The notes under the pieces were generated by a model. The model was not told where the DNA came from, did not search any database, and was given only the letters and a program-made list of their open reading frames with translations. 64,000 bases of DNA from Seonamhaeicola sp. ML3 (GTDB taxonomy: Bacteria; Bacteroidota; Bacteroidia; Flavobacteriales; Flavobacteriaceae): the NCBI RefSeq assembly GCF_023273855.1, contig NZ_CP096884.1, positions 186,001 through 250,000 of the forward strand, read 5' to 3'. Positions 1-8,437 of the stretch are shown in pieces (the first letter of the stretch is position 1; every line of letters starts with the position of its first letter). Both the position numbers and the translations under genes were made by a program.

Positions 1-794
1 GGAATTGCAGCCGCGTATTCTTCTAGATTGAAATAACTCTCGCCAATAATTTTAGACAGTTCCGAAATTTCTTCTTCATTACTTTCCGGCAATCGCTCTT
101 TGGCTAACGCTATGGCTTTCTCAAAATTCCCAAGTTTGAAATTTAAATCGGCTTGATAATAAGATAGTTTCTCTTTGTAGCGTTCCTGGTTACTTACTTG
201 GTCAAAGTATTCGTTTGCCTTATCGTAATCGTCACCTTCATAGGCCATAAAACCAATGTAATATTTAGCTTGAGAACCATATTCCTGTGAACTTTCAACT
301 CTCGATAAATATTTCTTGGCATCTCTGTACTGCTTGGTAGAAAAAGCCGAATAACCATTATTGAAATTGAATTTTTCTTTCTCCTTTCTAGCCAAGGCAT
401 TTTCATCTACTTTATTATACCACTTTCGAGCATGAGCATATTTTGAGTTCTCGAAATAATAATCGGCTACGTCAACAAAAGCCGTATTTCGCTTGGTGCT
501 AGTGGGGTATTCTTTAACAAAATCTTCTACTAACTGGTCAGCATTTTGCTGATTCAGCCTAACTGCACAATTGGCTATATAATAGGCACAGTCAGATTGT
601 AAAATGGGGACCTCTGCAGTTTTTTGAACATTCCCAAACAACGATTGAGCTGCTAAATATTGCTGGTTATTATAAAGCGACAAAGCCTTTTGATAATCAA
701 CCATATTATTGGTGTAAGCTGCTGATTGCTGTGCTAAAAGAGGAAGACCAAAACAGATAGCTACTAGAAGTGAAACGATACTTTTTTTAGTCAT
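1..794 (-). CDS. TPR-repeat secreted protein, C-terminus beyond window
   Basis: The reading frame starts at ATG 794 and runs open to the left window edge, giving about 264 residues. It begins with a signal peptide (positive MTKKS, hydrophobic core, cleavage near LLAQQ). The rest is helical, with repeated Y-x-A-x-x-x-F/Y patterns typical of tetratricopeptide repeats (for example ALSLYNNQQYLAAQSLF and NGYSAFSTKQYRDAKKYL), so it is probably a periplasmic or outer-membrane-associated scaffold. Flavobacterial relatives are usually large multi-TPR proteins of unknown partner. It is divergent from ftsE. A TATCTTTG box lies 27 bases upstream of the start. The specific function cannot be told from sequence. 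Confidence 0.8.
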   Translation of the reverse strand, partial: MTKKSIVSLLVAICFGLPLLAQQSAAYTNNMVDYQKALSLYNNQQYLAAQSLFGNVQKTAEVPILQSDCAYYIANCAVRLNQQNADQLVEDFVKEYPTSTKRNTAFVDVADYYFENSKYAHARKWYNKVDENALARKEKEKFNFNNGYSAFSTKQYRDAKKYLSRVESSQEYGSQAKYYIGFMAYEGDDYDKANEYFDQVSNQERYKEKLSYYQADLNFKLGNFEKAIALAKERLPESNEEEISELSKIIGESYFNLEEYAAAI

Positions 795-820
795 TGACTA
801 TTCGTTTTTTAATTTGGAAT

Positions 821-828
821 CAAAGATA
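821..828 (-). promoter_or_regulatory. Bacteroidota -7 box for the TPR gene
   Basis: Reading leftward the sequence is TATCTTTG, an exact match to the Bacteroidota sigma-A -7 consensus TAnnTTTG, 27 bases before the ATG at 794. No TTG at the usual -33 spacing was found, so this is a partial match. Confidence 0.5.
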
Positions 829-1020
829 AATTAATACAAACCCTATAACGAAATAATCGTGCCATAATTATAAACCGAGTTATTAAATGTGAAAAAGACC
901 TAAGATAAAAGTGTCTTTTTAAGTAGTTGAAACCTCCAAAACATATTTTTGAGATTTGGAGTTTGGGTTTTGATTTTTTTAACAATACATTTACCAAACT
1001 ATAAACCACTTTTTAATTAT

Positions 1021-1704
1021 ATGTCAAATCCTATTTTACAATTGAAAGACGCTTCTATTTATCAAGGAGATAGCTTAGTGCTTTCTAATGTCAATGTTGA
1101 AATAAACAAAGGCGAATTTGTGTATTTAATAGGAAAAACGGGAACAGGAAAAAGTAGTTTTATGAAAACACTTTATGGTGACTTGCCCCTAAAAGAAGGC
1201 GAAGGCCATATCGTTGATTATAACTTGAAACAATTAAAGGAAAAAGACATTCCTTTTTTAAGGCGAAAACTTGGGGTCGTTTTTCAAGACTTCAAATTAC
1301 TAACAGATAGAACGGTTAACGACAACCTGCTTTTTGTACTAAAAGCTACGGGCTGGAAAGACAGGGATAAAATGAATACGCGTGTCGCAGAAGTTCTTGA
1401 AAAAGTGGATATGAAAACTAAAGGTTTTAAATTCCCTCATGAGCTCTCAGGTGGTGAGCAACAACGTATAGCTATAGCAAGAGCTTTGTTAAATAACCCT
1501 GAGCTCATTCTTGCCGATGAACCTACAGGAAATTTAGACCCTCAAACAAGTGTAGAAGTCATGAAAGTTCTTCAAGATTTAAATAAAAATGGCAACACTA
1601 TTTTAATGGCAACTCACGATTATGCACTTTTATTAAAATATCCGAGCAAAACCTTAAAGTGCGATGACAATCAGGTTTATGAAGTTGTGCAGAAGAAAGG
1701 TTAG
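1021..1704 (+). CDS. ftsE: Cell division ATP-binding protein FtsE
   Basis: A 227-residue ABC ATPase of the FtsE/LolD size class. The Walker A motif GKTGTGKS is at residues 38-45, the Q-loop Gln near 89, the signature LSGGEQQR at 142-149 and Walker B LILADE at 162-167. FtsE pairs with the membrane protein FtsX at the divisome, where it couples ATP hydrolysis to peptidoglycan hydrolase activation. The frame is open upstream to 949, but the ATG at 1021 (MSNPILQLKD) is the natural start because it puts the ABC fold at the usual distance. ftsX is not adjacent; the next gene starts 6 bases after the stop and is a methyltransferase. LolD is the main alternative, but the sequence fits bacteroidotal FtsE better. 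Confidence 0.88.
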   Translation: MSNPILQLKDASIYQGDSLVLSNVNVEINKGEFVYLIGKTGTGKSSFMKTLYGDLPLKEGEGHIVDYNLKQLKEKDIPFLRRKLGVVFQDFKLLTDRTVNDNLLFVLKATGWKDRDKMNTRVAEVLEKVDMKTKGFKFPHELSGGEQQRIAIARALLNNPELILADEPTGNLDPQTSVEVMKVLQDLNKNGNTILMATHDYALLLKYPSKTLKCDDNQVYEVVQKKG

Positions 1705-1710
1705 TTCATT

Positions 1711-2451
1711 ATGTATGCTACCTTAAAAAAATATCTCAAATTTATAATTCCTCATAAATTCCTTTTTAAAAACGAAATCTTCTTTCGATATTTTTATAGT
1801 ATCTTTTTTTGGGGAAATAAACACCAGTGCAATGTCTGCAACAAAAAACTACGTAAGTTCATTACATTAAAAAATTCTGATTTGTTATGTCTATCTTGTG
1901 GAAGTCTTTCAAGAAATAGGCGGTTATGGAACCTACTAAATACTGAAAATTCAATTAATGGTAACATTCTTCATTTTTCACCTTCTAGAAGTCTATTTAG
2001 AAAACTAAAAAAAGACAAAAACATTCACTATTATGCTACAGATTTTGAAAATGAATTTTTAGCTGATTACAAGTTCGACATTACCAATATCGACCAACCA
2101 GACGAGAAATTCGATACCATAATTTGCTTTCATATTTTAGAACATATTGTTGAAGACAAAAAAGCCATAAAAGAACTATATCGGGTTTTAAAACCAAATG
2201 GAGCAATATACATCCAAACTCCATTTAAAGAGGGTGATATCTATGAGGATTACAGTATAACATCCCCAAGAGAACGAGAAATTAATTTTGGGCAATGGGA
2301 TCATGTTAGAATCTATTCAGCCGATGGATTAAAAAAACGTTTGGAACAACAGGGTTTTAATGTAATCATAAAAGAACATAAATCGGATGAGATGGATTGG
2401 CATCATGGATTTAAGTCTCCTGAAACTATATTAATAGCTACAAAAAAATGA
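1711..2451 (+). CDS. SAM-dependent methyltransferase with zinc-ribbon-like N-terminus
   Basis: A 246-residue class I methyltransferase. Near residues 34-62 there are two Cys pairs (CNVC and CLSC), like a small zinc ribbon. The Rossmann methyltransferase core follows, with CFHILEHI (motif after the beta-4 strand) and ELYRVLKPNGAIYIQTPF (Methyltransf_11 pattern). It starts 6 bases after ftsE, so it may be co-transcribed, and it overlaps the next methyltransferase by 4 bases (ATGA). Its position at the edge of a polysaccharide cluster suggests methylation of a sugar or lipid-linked glycan, which is inference. The exact substrate is not recognisable. Confidence 0.75.
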   Translation: MYATLKKYLKFIIPHKFLFKNEIFFRYFYSIFFWGNKHQCNVCNKKLRKFITLKNSDLLCLSCGSLSRNRRLWNLLNTENSINGNILHFSPSRSLFRKLKKDKNIHYYATDFENEFLADYKFDITNIDQPDEKFDTIICFHILEHIVEDKKAIKELYRVLKPNGAIYIQTPFKEGDIYEDYSITSPREREINFGQWDHVRIYSADGLKKRLEQQGFNVIIKEHKSDEMDWHHGFKSPETILIATKK

Positions 2452-3416
2452 GAATTATTACCTTAGATGATTTTATTGACACTTATGCCAAATTAAAACA
2501 AAGGGGCCTAGGTTTTATCTCTTCAAAATTCAAAATCAGTAAAATTAAAAGAGCTAAGACAGCATTTAATCATAAAGACATAAATTCTTCCAATTGGTGG
2601 ATTATTCCTGAAATAAGAAAAAGATGGAATAAAATGGTTACCGGAAAAGAGAATATTGATTTTGTGAATTTTGTAATGGCAAATCACCTTAAAGATCAAA
2701 GTAATTTAAGAATGCTTTCTCTTGGGAGCGGAAATTGTGCTACAGAATTACAATTTGCCTCATTTAATAATTTCCAAGAGATTATTTGCTGTGATATCTC
2801 AGATATCCTTTTAAAAAATGCCGAAAAAGAAGCTCATGCCAATCAATTCAACAACATAAAATTTATAATTCAAGATGCCAACACTTATGTATTCGACGAC
2901 AATTACTTCGATATCGTATATTTTAGAGCCTCATTACACCACTTTAAACAGGTAGACCAACTAATTGGTAAACGTGTAAAAAACGGATTAAAGGATAACG
3001 GACTTCTGATTATTGACGAATACGTTGGACCAAATAGAATTCAATTTCCTAAACATCAAATTAAGGCTATAAATAAAGCTCTAAATATCATACCAAAAAG
3101 ATACAGAAGACGCTTTATGCTCAATGCTCATAAAAATAGGGTTTTCGGTTCTGGTATTATAAGAATGAAAATAGCCGATCCATCTGAATGTATTGAGTCT
3201 GAAAGAATCATTCCTGTTATACATAAGAATTTTGAAAAAGTATTCGAGGCCCCTTATGGAGGCAATATTCTAATGACTACACTAAAAGACATTTCACATC
3301 ATTTCATTGAACTAGATACTGAAAAAGAAAAGGTATTGAAATCTCTCTTTGAATTAGAGGATGATTATCTGGTTACGAACGATAGTGATTTCATTTTTGG
3401 TATCTATCAAAAATAA
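2448..3416 (+). CDS. Class I SAM-dependent methyltransferase
   Basis: A 322-residue protein with a SAM-binding core. Motif I is LSLGSGNCATELQFA, then the acidic strand end ICCDISDILLKNA, then DIVYFRASLHHF and GLLIIDEYVGPNR (post-motif strand). About 85 residues precede motif I. It overlaps the upstream methyltransferase by 4 bases, which implies translational coupling. Together they look like a pair acting on a surface glycan, but no family-specific substrate feature is visible. Confidence 0.72.
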   Translation: MRIITLDDFIDTYAKLKQRGLGFISSKFKISKIKRAKTAFNHKDINSSNWWIIPEIRKRWNKMVTGKENIDFVNFVMANHLKDQSNLRMLSLGSGNCATELQFASFNNFQEIICCDISDILLKNAEKEAHANQFNNIKFIIQDANTYVFDDNYFDIVYFRASLHHFKQVDQLIGKRVKNGLKDNGLLIIDEYVGPNRIQFPKHQIKAINKALNIIPKRYRRRFMLNAHKNRVFGSGIIRMKIADPSECIESERIIPVIHKNFEKVFEAPYGGNILMTTLKDISHHFIELDTEKEKVLKSLFELEDDYLVTNDSDFIFGIYQK

Positions 3417-3598
3417 AAGATTATTCTTTTAATTAAAACACATATAGTAGCCTAATAAATTTCACTAGATTGTTAATCAATAATATTCAAATTAAGTACT
3501 TTACAGCTAATCAAAAAAAGACAACTAATTTGAAATGGGAACACAAGATAATCTTCCAACTAAAAAAGAGTAGTTTTATATTTTAAGTTTATTTAGTA

Positions 3599-4492
3599 AT
3601 GATATCCATTTTAATACCAACATATAACTACAGTGTTTTCTCTCTTGCAAATGAACTATGCAAACAGGCCATTGCATGCAAAGTGAACTTTGAATTAATT
3701 TGTGTTGATGATGGTTCGCAATCTGAAATAAATAGTGAAAATAAACAGATTAATAATCTAGATCATTGTAGATTTATTGAAAGTGATAAAAATATTGGCC
3801 TAAGTAACAATAGAAATTATTTAGCTGAGCTATCCGCTTATGAAAATTTACTTTTTATAGATGGTGACTCAATAATACCAAGCCCTGACTTTATAAACAG
3901 GTATATACAGACCCTTAAAGAGTGGGATGCTGATGTTATTTATGGAGGAAGAAAACACCCAAAATCAACAGACGCCAATAGACGGTTACGATGGAAATAT
4001 GGTGTGTACAGAGAAGATACAGACGCTAAAAAAAGAAAAAAAAATCCCTATAAATGCACCTTATTCAATAATACTTTAATTAGGAGAGAAACCTTCAATA
4101 AAATTGGTTTCGAAAAAAGTATTACCAAATATGGCCACGAGGATACTCTTTTTGCTTATCATTTGTTGAACATAGAAGCTAAAATCAAGCATATTGACAA
4201 CCCTGTTGAACACGGTGATGTAGATTTGAATAGCGTGTTTTTCGACAAGACACACAAATCGATACAAAACCTGAAATACATATACGACAAACAACTTATA
4301 TCGAATGAATTTGTGACATTCCTGCGTATTTATGAAAAGATAAAGCGCTTAAAGATAAATTACCCTATTGCTTTTTGCTATGTGCTGTTAAAACCATTTT
4401 TTAGGTTTCAATTAACCTCTAAGCACCCCTCTATTTGGTTCTTTGATATATTTAGACTTAGTTATTTTTGTTACCTAAACACAAAAAAATAA
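3599..4492 (+). CDS. Glycosyltransferase family 2
   Basis: A 297-residue GT-A fold enzyme. It opens with SILIPTYNYSVFSLANEL, has the nucleotide-binding VDDGSQ segment near residue 38, and a DGD metal-binding motif in LLFIDGDS near residue 90. A C-terminal region with hydrophobic helices may touch the membrane. Such enzymes transfer a sugar from a nucleotide-sugar donor onto a growing lipid-linked glycan at the cytoplasmic face. Its stop codon overlaps the next start (TAATG at 4490-4494). A 182-base gap with no gene separates it from the methyltransferases upstream. Confidence 0.85.
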   Translation: MISILIPTYNYSVFSLANELCKQAIACKVNFELICVDDGSQSEINSENKQINNLDHCRFIESDKNIGLSNNRNYLAELSAYENLLFIDGDSIIPSPDFINRYIQTLKEWDADVIYGGRKHPKSTDANRRLRWKYGVYREDTDAKKRKKNPYKCTLFNNTLIRRETFNKIGFEKSITKYGHEDTLFAYHLLNIEAKIKHIDNPVEHGDVDLNSVFFDKTHKSIQNLKYIYDKQLISNEFVTFLRIYEKIKRLKINYPIAFCYVLLKPFFRFQLTSKHPSIWFFDIFRLSYFCYLNTKK

Positions 4493-5427
4493 TGCCTTTC
4501 TTCTCAATTATCATCCCTCTATTTAATAAAGAAAAATATATTGGCTCCTCATTAAACAGTGCCTTAAGCCAAACATTTCAGGATTTTGAGGTTATAATAG
4601 TAGATGACGGAAGTACTGACAATAGCTTAAAAATTGTTAAGGACATAAAAGATGAGAGAATTGAAATAATTAAACAAAAGAACAAAGGTGCAGCTAGTGC
4701 CAGAAACCTTGGTATTGCTAATTCCAGAGGTAAATATATAGCGCTTTTAGATGCCGATGATATTTGGTCTGAGATACATTTAAACGAACTACATAAACAA
4801 ATTAAGTTACATTCTAGCGCAGCTTTATTTTGCAACAACTACCAGATACGCTATGTAAATGATAATGTACGCAATCCAAATTTCAATATGGAATTAGGAC
4901 AAAAACCTATCATCATCGATGATTATTTTAAGGCCAGTACGGTAAATAATATAGCATGGACTTCTGCTGTTTGCTTTGAGAAAAAAAAATTTGACACCCT
5001 TGGAGGATTTAATGTAAAACTTGAAATTGCTGAGGACCTGGATTTATGGAATAGATTTGCTTTAAATTATCCGGTAAGTTTTAACCCTACGATAACGATG
5101 ACTTACAATTTCCAAGTGGAGGATAGTTTGTCTAAAAAAGAGAATAACCAAATTAGATATGACTTTATAAACAGTTATACCAATCTTGAGAAATCCAACA
5201 ACTCCCTAAAAAAATATTTGGACGTAAACCGCTATGCCGTTGCCCTGAGATGTAAAATAAACAGGGATAGGGATTTATACAAAAAACTTAAAGGAGAGAT
5301 TAATCCAAAAAACTTAAACTTCAAACAAAAATTAATATTGAACTCTCCCCTCTGGCTTATAAAACTAGTAAAGAACTTTCAAAAATTCTTACTCAAATTT
5401 GGTGTTTACATTACTGCTTACAAATGA
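4492..5427 (+). CDS. Glycosyltransferase family 2
   Basis: A 311-residue GT2 enzyme. I chose the ATG at 4492, which shares one base with the upstream stop (TAATG), giving MPFFSIIIPLFNKEKYI. An earlier in-frame start at 4468 would overlap more. VDDGSTDNS and LLDADDIW are the donor and metal-binding motifs. The last residues (WLIKLVKNFQKFLLKFG) are amphipathic. The 3' end overlaps the convergent fdtA-like gene by 39 bases, a tight tail-to-tail arrangement. Substrate unknown. Confidence 0.86.
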   Translation: MPFFSIIIPLFNKEKYIGSSLNSALSQTFQDFEVIIVDDGSTDNSLKIVKDIKDERIEIIKQKNKGAASARNLGIANSRGKYIALLDADDIWSEIHLNELHKQIKLHSSAALFCNNYQIRYVNDNVRNPNFNMELGQKPIIIDDYFKASTVNNIAWTSAVCFEKKKFDTLGGFNVKLEIAEDLDLWNRFALNYPVSFNPTITMTYNFQVEDSLSKKENNQIRYDFINSYTNLEKSNNSLKKYLDVNRYAVALRCKINRDRDLYKKLKGEINPKNLNFKQKLILNSPLWLIKLVKNFQKFLLKFGVYITAYK

Positions 5428-5829
5428 TGTAAAATCTTCGTATTCCCTTATATAATCTTCTTCATCAAACTCTCCCGAAGAAAGCACAAGACATACTGCT
5501 CCCGAAGAAAAGTTATCCAATTCCCTCCATGTGCCTGTTGAAATTAATAAACCTTTATTAGGCTTATTTAATGTAATGCTTTTTTTGGTGTTCCCATCAT
5601 CTAAAATCACATCGAAACTACCACTAACAGCCACTAAAAATTCGAGTTGTTCTATATGGGCATGCCCACCGCGATAGGCACTACTAGGAACATCATATAA
5701 GTAATAAACACGATTAATTTTAAAAGGTATACATTCTTTTTCTATTACAGATAAACTTCCCCTTCCCTTTTCATCAACAATTTTTGGAATTTCTATAATA
5801 TAAGATTTCATTGTGTTTTTCATTTCCAT
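5389..5829 (-). CDS. fdtA: dTDP-sugar 3,4-ketoisomerase, FdtA/WxcM-like cupin
   Basis: A 146-residue single-domain cupin (140 residues if ATG 5811 is used). RGSLSVIE near the N-terminus and YRGGHAHIEQLEFLVAVSGSFDVILDDG are hallmarks of the FdtA/QdtA/WxcM family, with the cupin histidines in GGHAH. These enzymes isomerise dTDP-4-keto-6-deoxyglucose to the 3-keto sugar, which an FdtB-type aminotransferase then aminates (present at 9726). The upstream glycosyltransferase ends one base before this start, so the two are co-transcribed. Whether the product is the fucose-type (FdtA) or quinovose-type (QdtA) epimer cannot be told from sequence. Confidence 0.8.
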   Translation of the reverse strand: MEMKNTMKSYIIEIPKIVDEKGRGSLSVIEKECIPFKINRVYYLYDVPSSAYRGGHAHIEQLEFLVAVSGSFDVILDDGNTKKSITLNKPNKGLLISTGTWRELDNFSSGAVCLVLSSGEFDEEDYIREYEDFTSFVSSNVNTKFE

Positions 5830-5830
5830 A

Positions 5831-6676
5831 TTAGCTATTTCTAATTTCCAAACCTTGTTTTACCAAACTTCTATATTTATTAATACCAGAGAGTCCAACA
5901 AAATACTTCCGTGGTATTTCACTAGCTCTTAAATCTCTATTTTTCAATAATAAGAATAAATGCCAAATTAACTTAATGTAAGTTAAAATGCCATTGTACT
6001 TATAAAAAACAGCACTTCTAGCAAAAATAATTTTATCTTCAGACACAGATTTTCCTGAACTATAAAATGGATGACTTAAAATTACATGAGGATGAAAATA
6101 CAACTTCAAATTTGATTTAATTGCACTTCTTAAAAAAACATACTCATCAGCAGTTTCAAAAATAGAACCTAATCCAAAATGCTCATTAAAATAAACGCCA
6201 CTACCAATAACCGGCTCTCTTTTTACTGCAATAACAACAGAGTTTGCTGTCCTTAACGTTCTTCTGTTATGTAATACAATGTTTGGATAATTATCGTACG
6301 GCCTCCCTTGATTATCTTCCATTTTAAAAGTAACAATGTCAGCCGAATTATACTTAGCAAAAGCCTCTTGGATGGTCTTTATAAAATCTCCCTTATATAC
6401 AATATCATCATCTGCAAACAGGCAAATGTCTTTTTCAGCATTATTTAAGGCTACATTCCTACTTCTTGCGAGTCCTTTATCATAAGAATTAATAACACGA
6501 ATATTATCAAAACTTGACGTTAAAAGTCTATTCTTGTCTGTTTGATTTACTATTAAAATGTCAAGATTAGAATAATCTGTTTGAGAAAACATTTTATCAA
6601 GAAACGATAACGATGTTCTGTTCATAGTAGAAATAAGTATTTCAATACTTTTAATATTCCTTCTATCATTACCCAT
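5831..6676 (-). CDS. Glycosyltransferase family 2
   Basis: A 281-residue GT2 protein. It has ILISTMNRTSLSFLDKMF at the start, DILIVNQTD, and the catalytic acidic motif LFADDDIVYKGDF (residues about 92-104). The central segment GLGSIFETADEYVFLRSAIK is typical of cluster-encoded sugar transferases. It is transcribed with the ketoisomerase downstream and diverges from the GT4 gene at 6712 through a 35-base region with opposed -7 boxes. Acceptor and donor unknown. Confidence 0.8.
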   Translation of the reverse strand: MGNDRRNIKSIEILISTMNRTSLSFLDKMFSQTDYSNLDILIVNQTDKNRLLTSSFDNIRVINSYDKGLARSRNVALNNAEKDICLFADDDIVYKGDFIKTIQEAFAKYNSADIVTFKMEDNQGRPYDNYPNIVLHNRRTLRTANSVVIAVKREPVIGSGVYFNEHFGLGSIFETADEYVFLRSAIKSNLKLYFHPHVILSHPFYSSGKSVSEDKIIFARSAVFYKYNGILTYIKLIWHLFLLLKNRDLRASEIPRKYFVGLSGINKYRSLVKQGLEIRNS

Positions 6677-6683
6677 TTAAAAC

Positions 6684-6702
6684 TATATTTGAAACAAATG
6701 TA
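6684..6702. promoter_or_regulatory. Facing -7 boxes of the divergent glycosyltransferase genes
   Basis: TATATTTG reads rightward at 6684-6691 toward the gene at 6712. CAAATGTA at 6695-6702 is TACATTTG read leftward toward the gene that starts at 6676. Both match TAnnTTTG. They are separated by 3 bases and form a partial inverted repeat (ATTTG-AAA-CAAAT), so the two promoters would occlude each other or share a regulator. Confidence 0.5.
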
Positions 6703-6711
6703 TTAAATAAA

Positions 6712-7860
6712 ATGAAAGTTTTATTAGTTGGTGAGTATAGCAGGCTTCATAACTCCTTAAAGGAAGGACTCATTGAAAAAGGGCATGATGTTGTTATAGT
6801 TTCCTCTGGAGATGGCTTTAAAGGGTATCCCGCAGATTTGGAAATTTCTACCTTAATAGAGAAATTTTCAATTTTACATTTTATAGTAAAGGGTATTTAC
6901 AAACTTCTTAAGATAGATTTATTAAAAATTGAAATAGCGCTTCGTCTTTATTTTATTACCCCAAAGTTAAAGGATTTTGATATTGTGCAATTAGTAAACG
7001 AAAATAGTACAAGAGCTTCTACTAAAACGGAAAAATGGTTTATTGGTAAACTAAAAAAACAGAATGAAAAATTGTTCTTACTATCTTGTGGAACAGATTA
7101 TACCAGTGTTTCTTATGCAAGAAATGAAGGTTTTAAATATTCTATCTTAACACCTTTTGAAAATAATTCGAAATTCAGAAAACAATTAAACCAAATCCTA
7201 AAATACACAACAAAACCTTATTACAGATTACACTCTTATATTTTTAATAATATAGAAGGCGTTATTGCTTCAGATATCGATTACCATATTCCGCTAAAAG
7301 GACATCCCAAATATTTAGGCCTAATTCCAAATCCGATCAATACCGATTCACTTAAGTGGTCTGGACCTAATATAAACGATAGAATCATTATTTTTCATGG
7401 TATTAACAGCTTAAATTATACTAAGAAGGGAAACGTTTATTTTGAAGAGGCTTTGAAAATTATAGATAAAAAGTACCATGAAAAAGTAAAAATCACATCA
7501 TCTAGAGATATACCATATCAAGATTACATTAAACTATACGAAGAATGCCACATACTCTTAGACCAAGTATATGCTTATGATCAAGGATACAATGCTCTGG
7601 AGGCTATGGCAAAGGGCAAAGTTGTATTTACTGGCGCTGAACAAGAATGGCTTGATTATTATGGATTAAAAGAAGATACAGTTGCCATTAACGCCCTTCC
7701 TGATACCGAGCATATCGTAAAAAAACTTGAATGGCTAATTCTAAACCCCAAAAAGATTGTTGAAATTTCTAAAGAAGCCAGAGCATTTATCGAAAAAGAG
7801 CACCATTATAAAGATATAGCCTCTAAATATCTTGAAACATGGGCACAAACCAAAGCCTAA
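6712..7860 (+). CDS. Glycosyltransferase family 4-like
   Basis: A 382-residue GT-B fold protein. The N-terminal Rossmann half begins KVLLVGEYSRLHNSLKEGLIEKGH. The C-terminal half holds HGINSLNYTKKGNVYFEEAL and ILLDQVYAYDQGYNALEAMAKGKVVFTGAEQEW, where the E-x-G/A-x7-E-like segment (YNALEAMAKGK) matches the donor-binding region of GT4 enzymes. It is the only plus-strand gene inside the otherwise minus-strand half of the cluster. It ends 2 bases before the convergent acyltransferase. Specificity unknown. Confidence 0.82.
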   Translation: MKVLLVGEYSRLHNSLKEGLIEKGHDVVIVSSGDGFKGYPADLEISTLIEKFSILHFIVKGIYKLLKIDLLKIEIALRLYFITPKLKDFDIVQLVNENSTRASTKTEKWFIGKLKKQNEKLFLLSCGTDYTSVSYARNEGFKYSILTPFENNSKFRKQLNQILKYTTKPYYRLHSYIFNNIEGVIASDIDYHIPLKGHPKYLGLIPNPINTDSLKWSGPNINDRIIIFHGINSLNYTKKGNVYFEEALKIIDKKYHEKVKITSSRDIPYQDYIKLYEECHILLDQVYAYDQGYNALEAMAKGKVVFTGAEQEWLDYYGLKEDTVAINALPDTEHIVKKLEWLILNPKKIVEISKEARAFIEKEHHYKDIASKYLETWAQTKA

Positions 7861-7862
7861 AT

Positions 7863-8426
7863 TTATAAATCCCTAATTATTTTGGCTGGGACACCAGCAA
7901 TAACTACATTTTTGGGAAAAGATTTCGTTACTATAGCTCCATTAGCAACAACTGAATTCTCTCCAATATTAACACCTTTTAAAATCGTTACATTGTTTCC
8001 TATAAAAACATTTTCCCCAATAACGACCTCTTCTGGTTTTGGATCTGTTTCTAATCTTTTTTCTGCATCAAGATTATGAAAAACACTATCCATAATCTGA
8101 CAGTTTACCCCAATTAGTACGTTATCATTAATAACAATTTTCTTTTCAGAAATAACAGAAAAACCATTATTGATATGGATATTATTGCCAAAGGACAACA
8201 CCGAGTGTTTGGTTCTAGCCTCTAAATAAGCATAGCTATTTAAAAAAAAAGGAGAATCAACGACTCCAAAGTTAACATTAGAGCCAAAAACAACATCACC
8301 TAGTCCCTTAATAACAACAGGCTGATTTGAAACAAAAGACCCGGTAATTTTTTTGTTGTTTGAAAAAAAAGAGTAAACCATCTTCCTTTTAAATAAAAAC
8401 AACTTTGAAACAATATTTTTTAACAC
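7863..8426 (-). CDS. Left-handed beta-helix acyltransferase (hexapeptide repeat)
   Basis: A 187-residue protein with hexapeptide repeats ([LIV]-G-x4), seen in the stretch from GDVVFGSNVNFG to ENSVVANGAIVTKSFPKNVVIAGVPAKIIRDL. The GVPAK ending is typical of WbbJ/maltose-type O-acetyltransferases. It probably O- or N-acetylates a sugar in the polysaccharide. It could be the FdtC-type N-acetyltransferase that completes the FdtA-FdtB pathway, but the sequence resembles general O-acetyltransferases at least as much. Confidence 0.8.
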   Translation of the reverse strand: MLKNIVSKLFLFKRKMVYSFFSNNKKITGSFVSNQPVVIKGLGDVVFGSNVNFGVVDSPFFLNSYAYLEARTKHSVLSFGNNIHINNGFSVISEKKIVINDNVLIGVNCQIMDSVFHNLDAEKRLETDPKPEEVVIGENVFIGNNVTILKGVNIGENSVVANGAIVTKSFPKNVVIAGVPAKIIRDL

Positions 8427-8437
8427 CTGTCCTTGAA

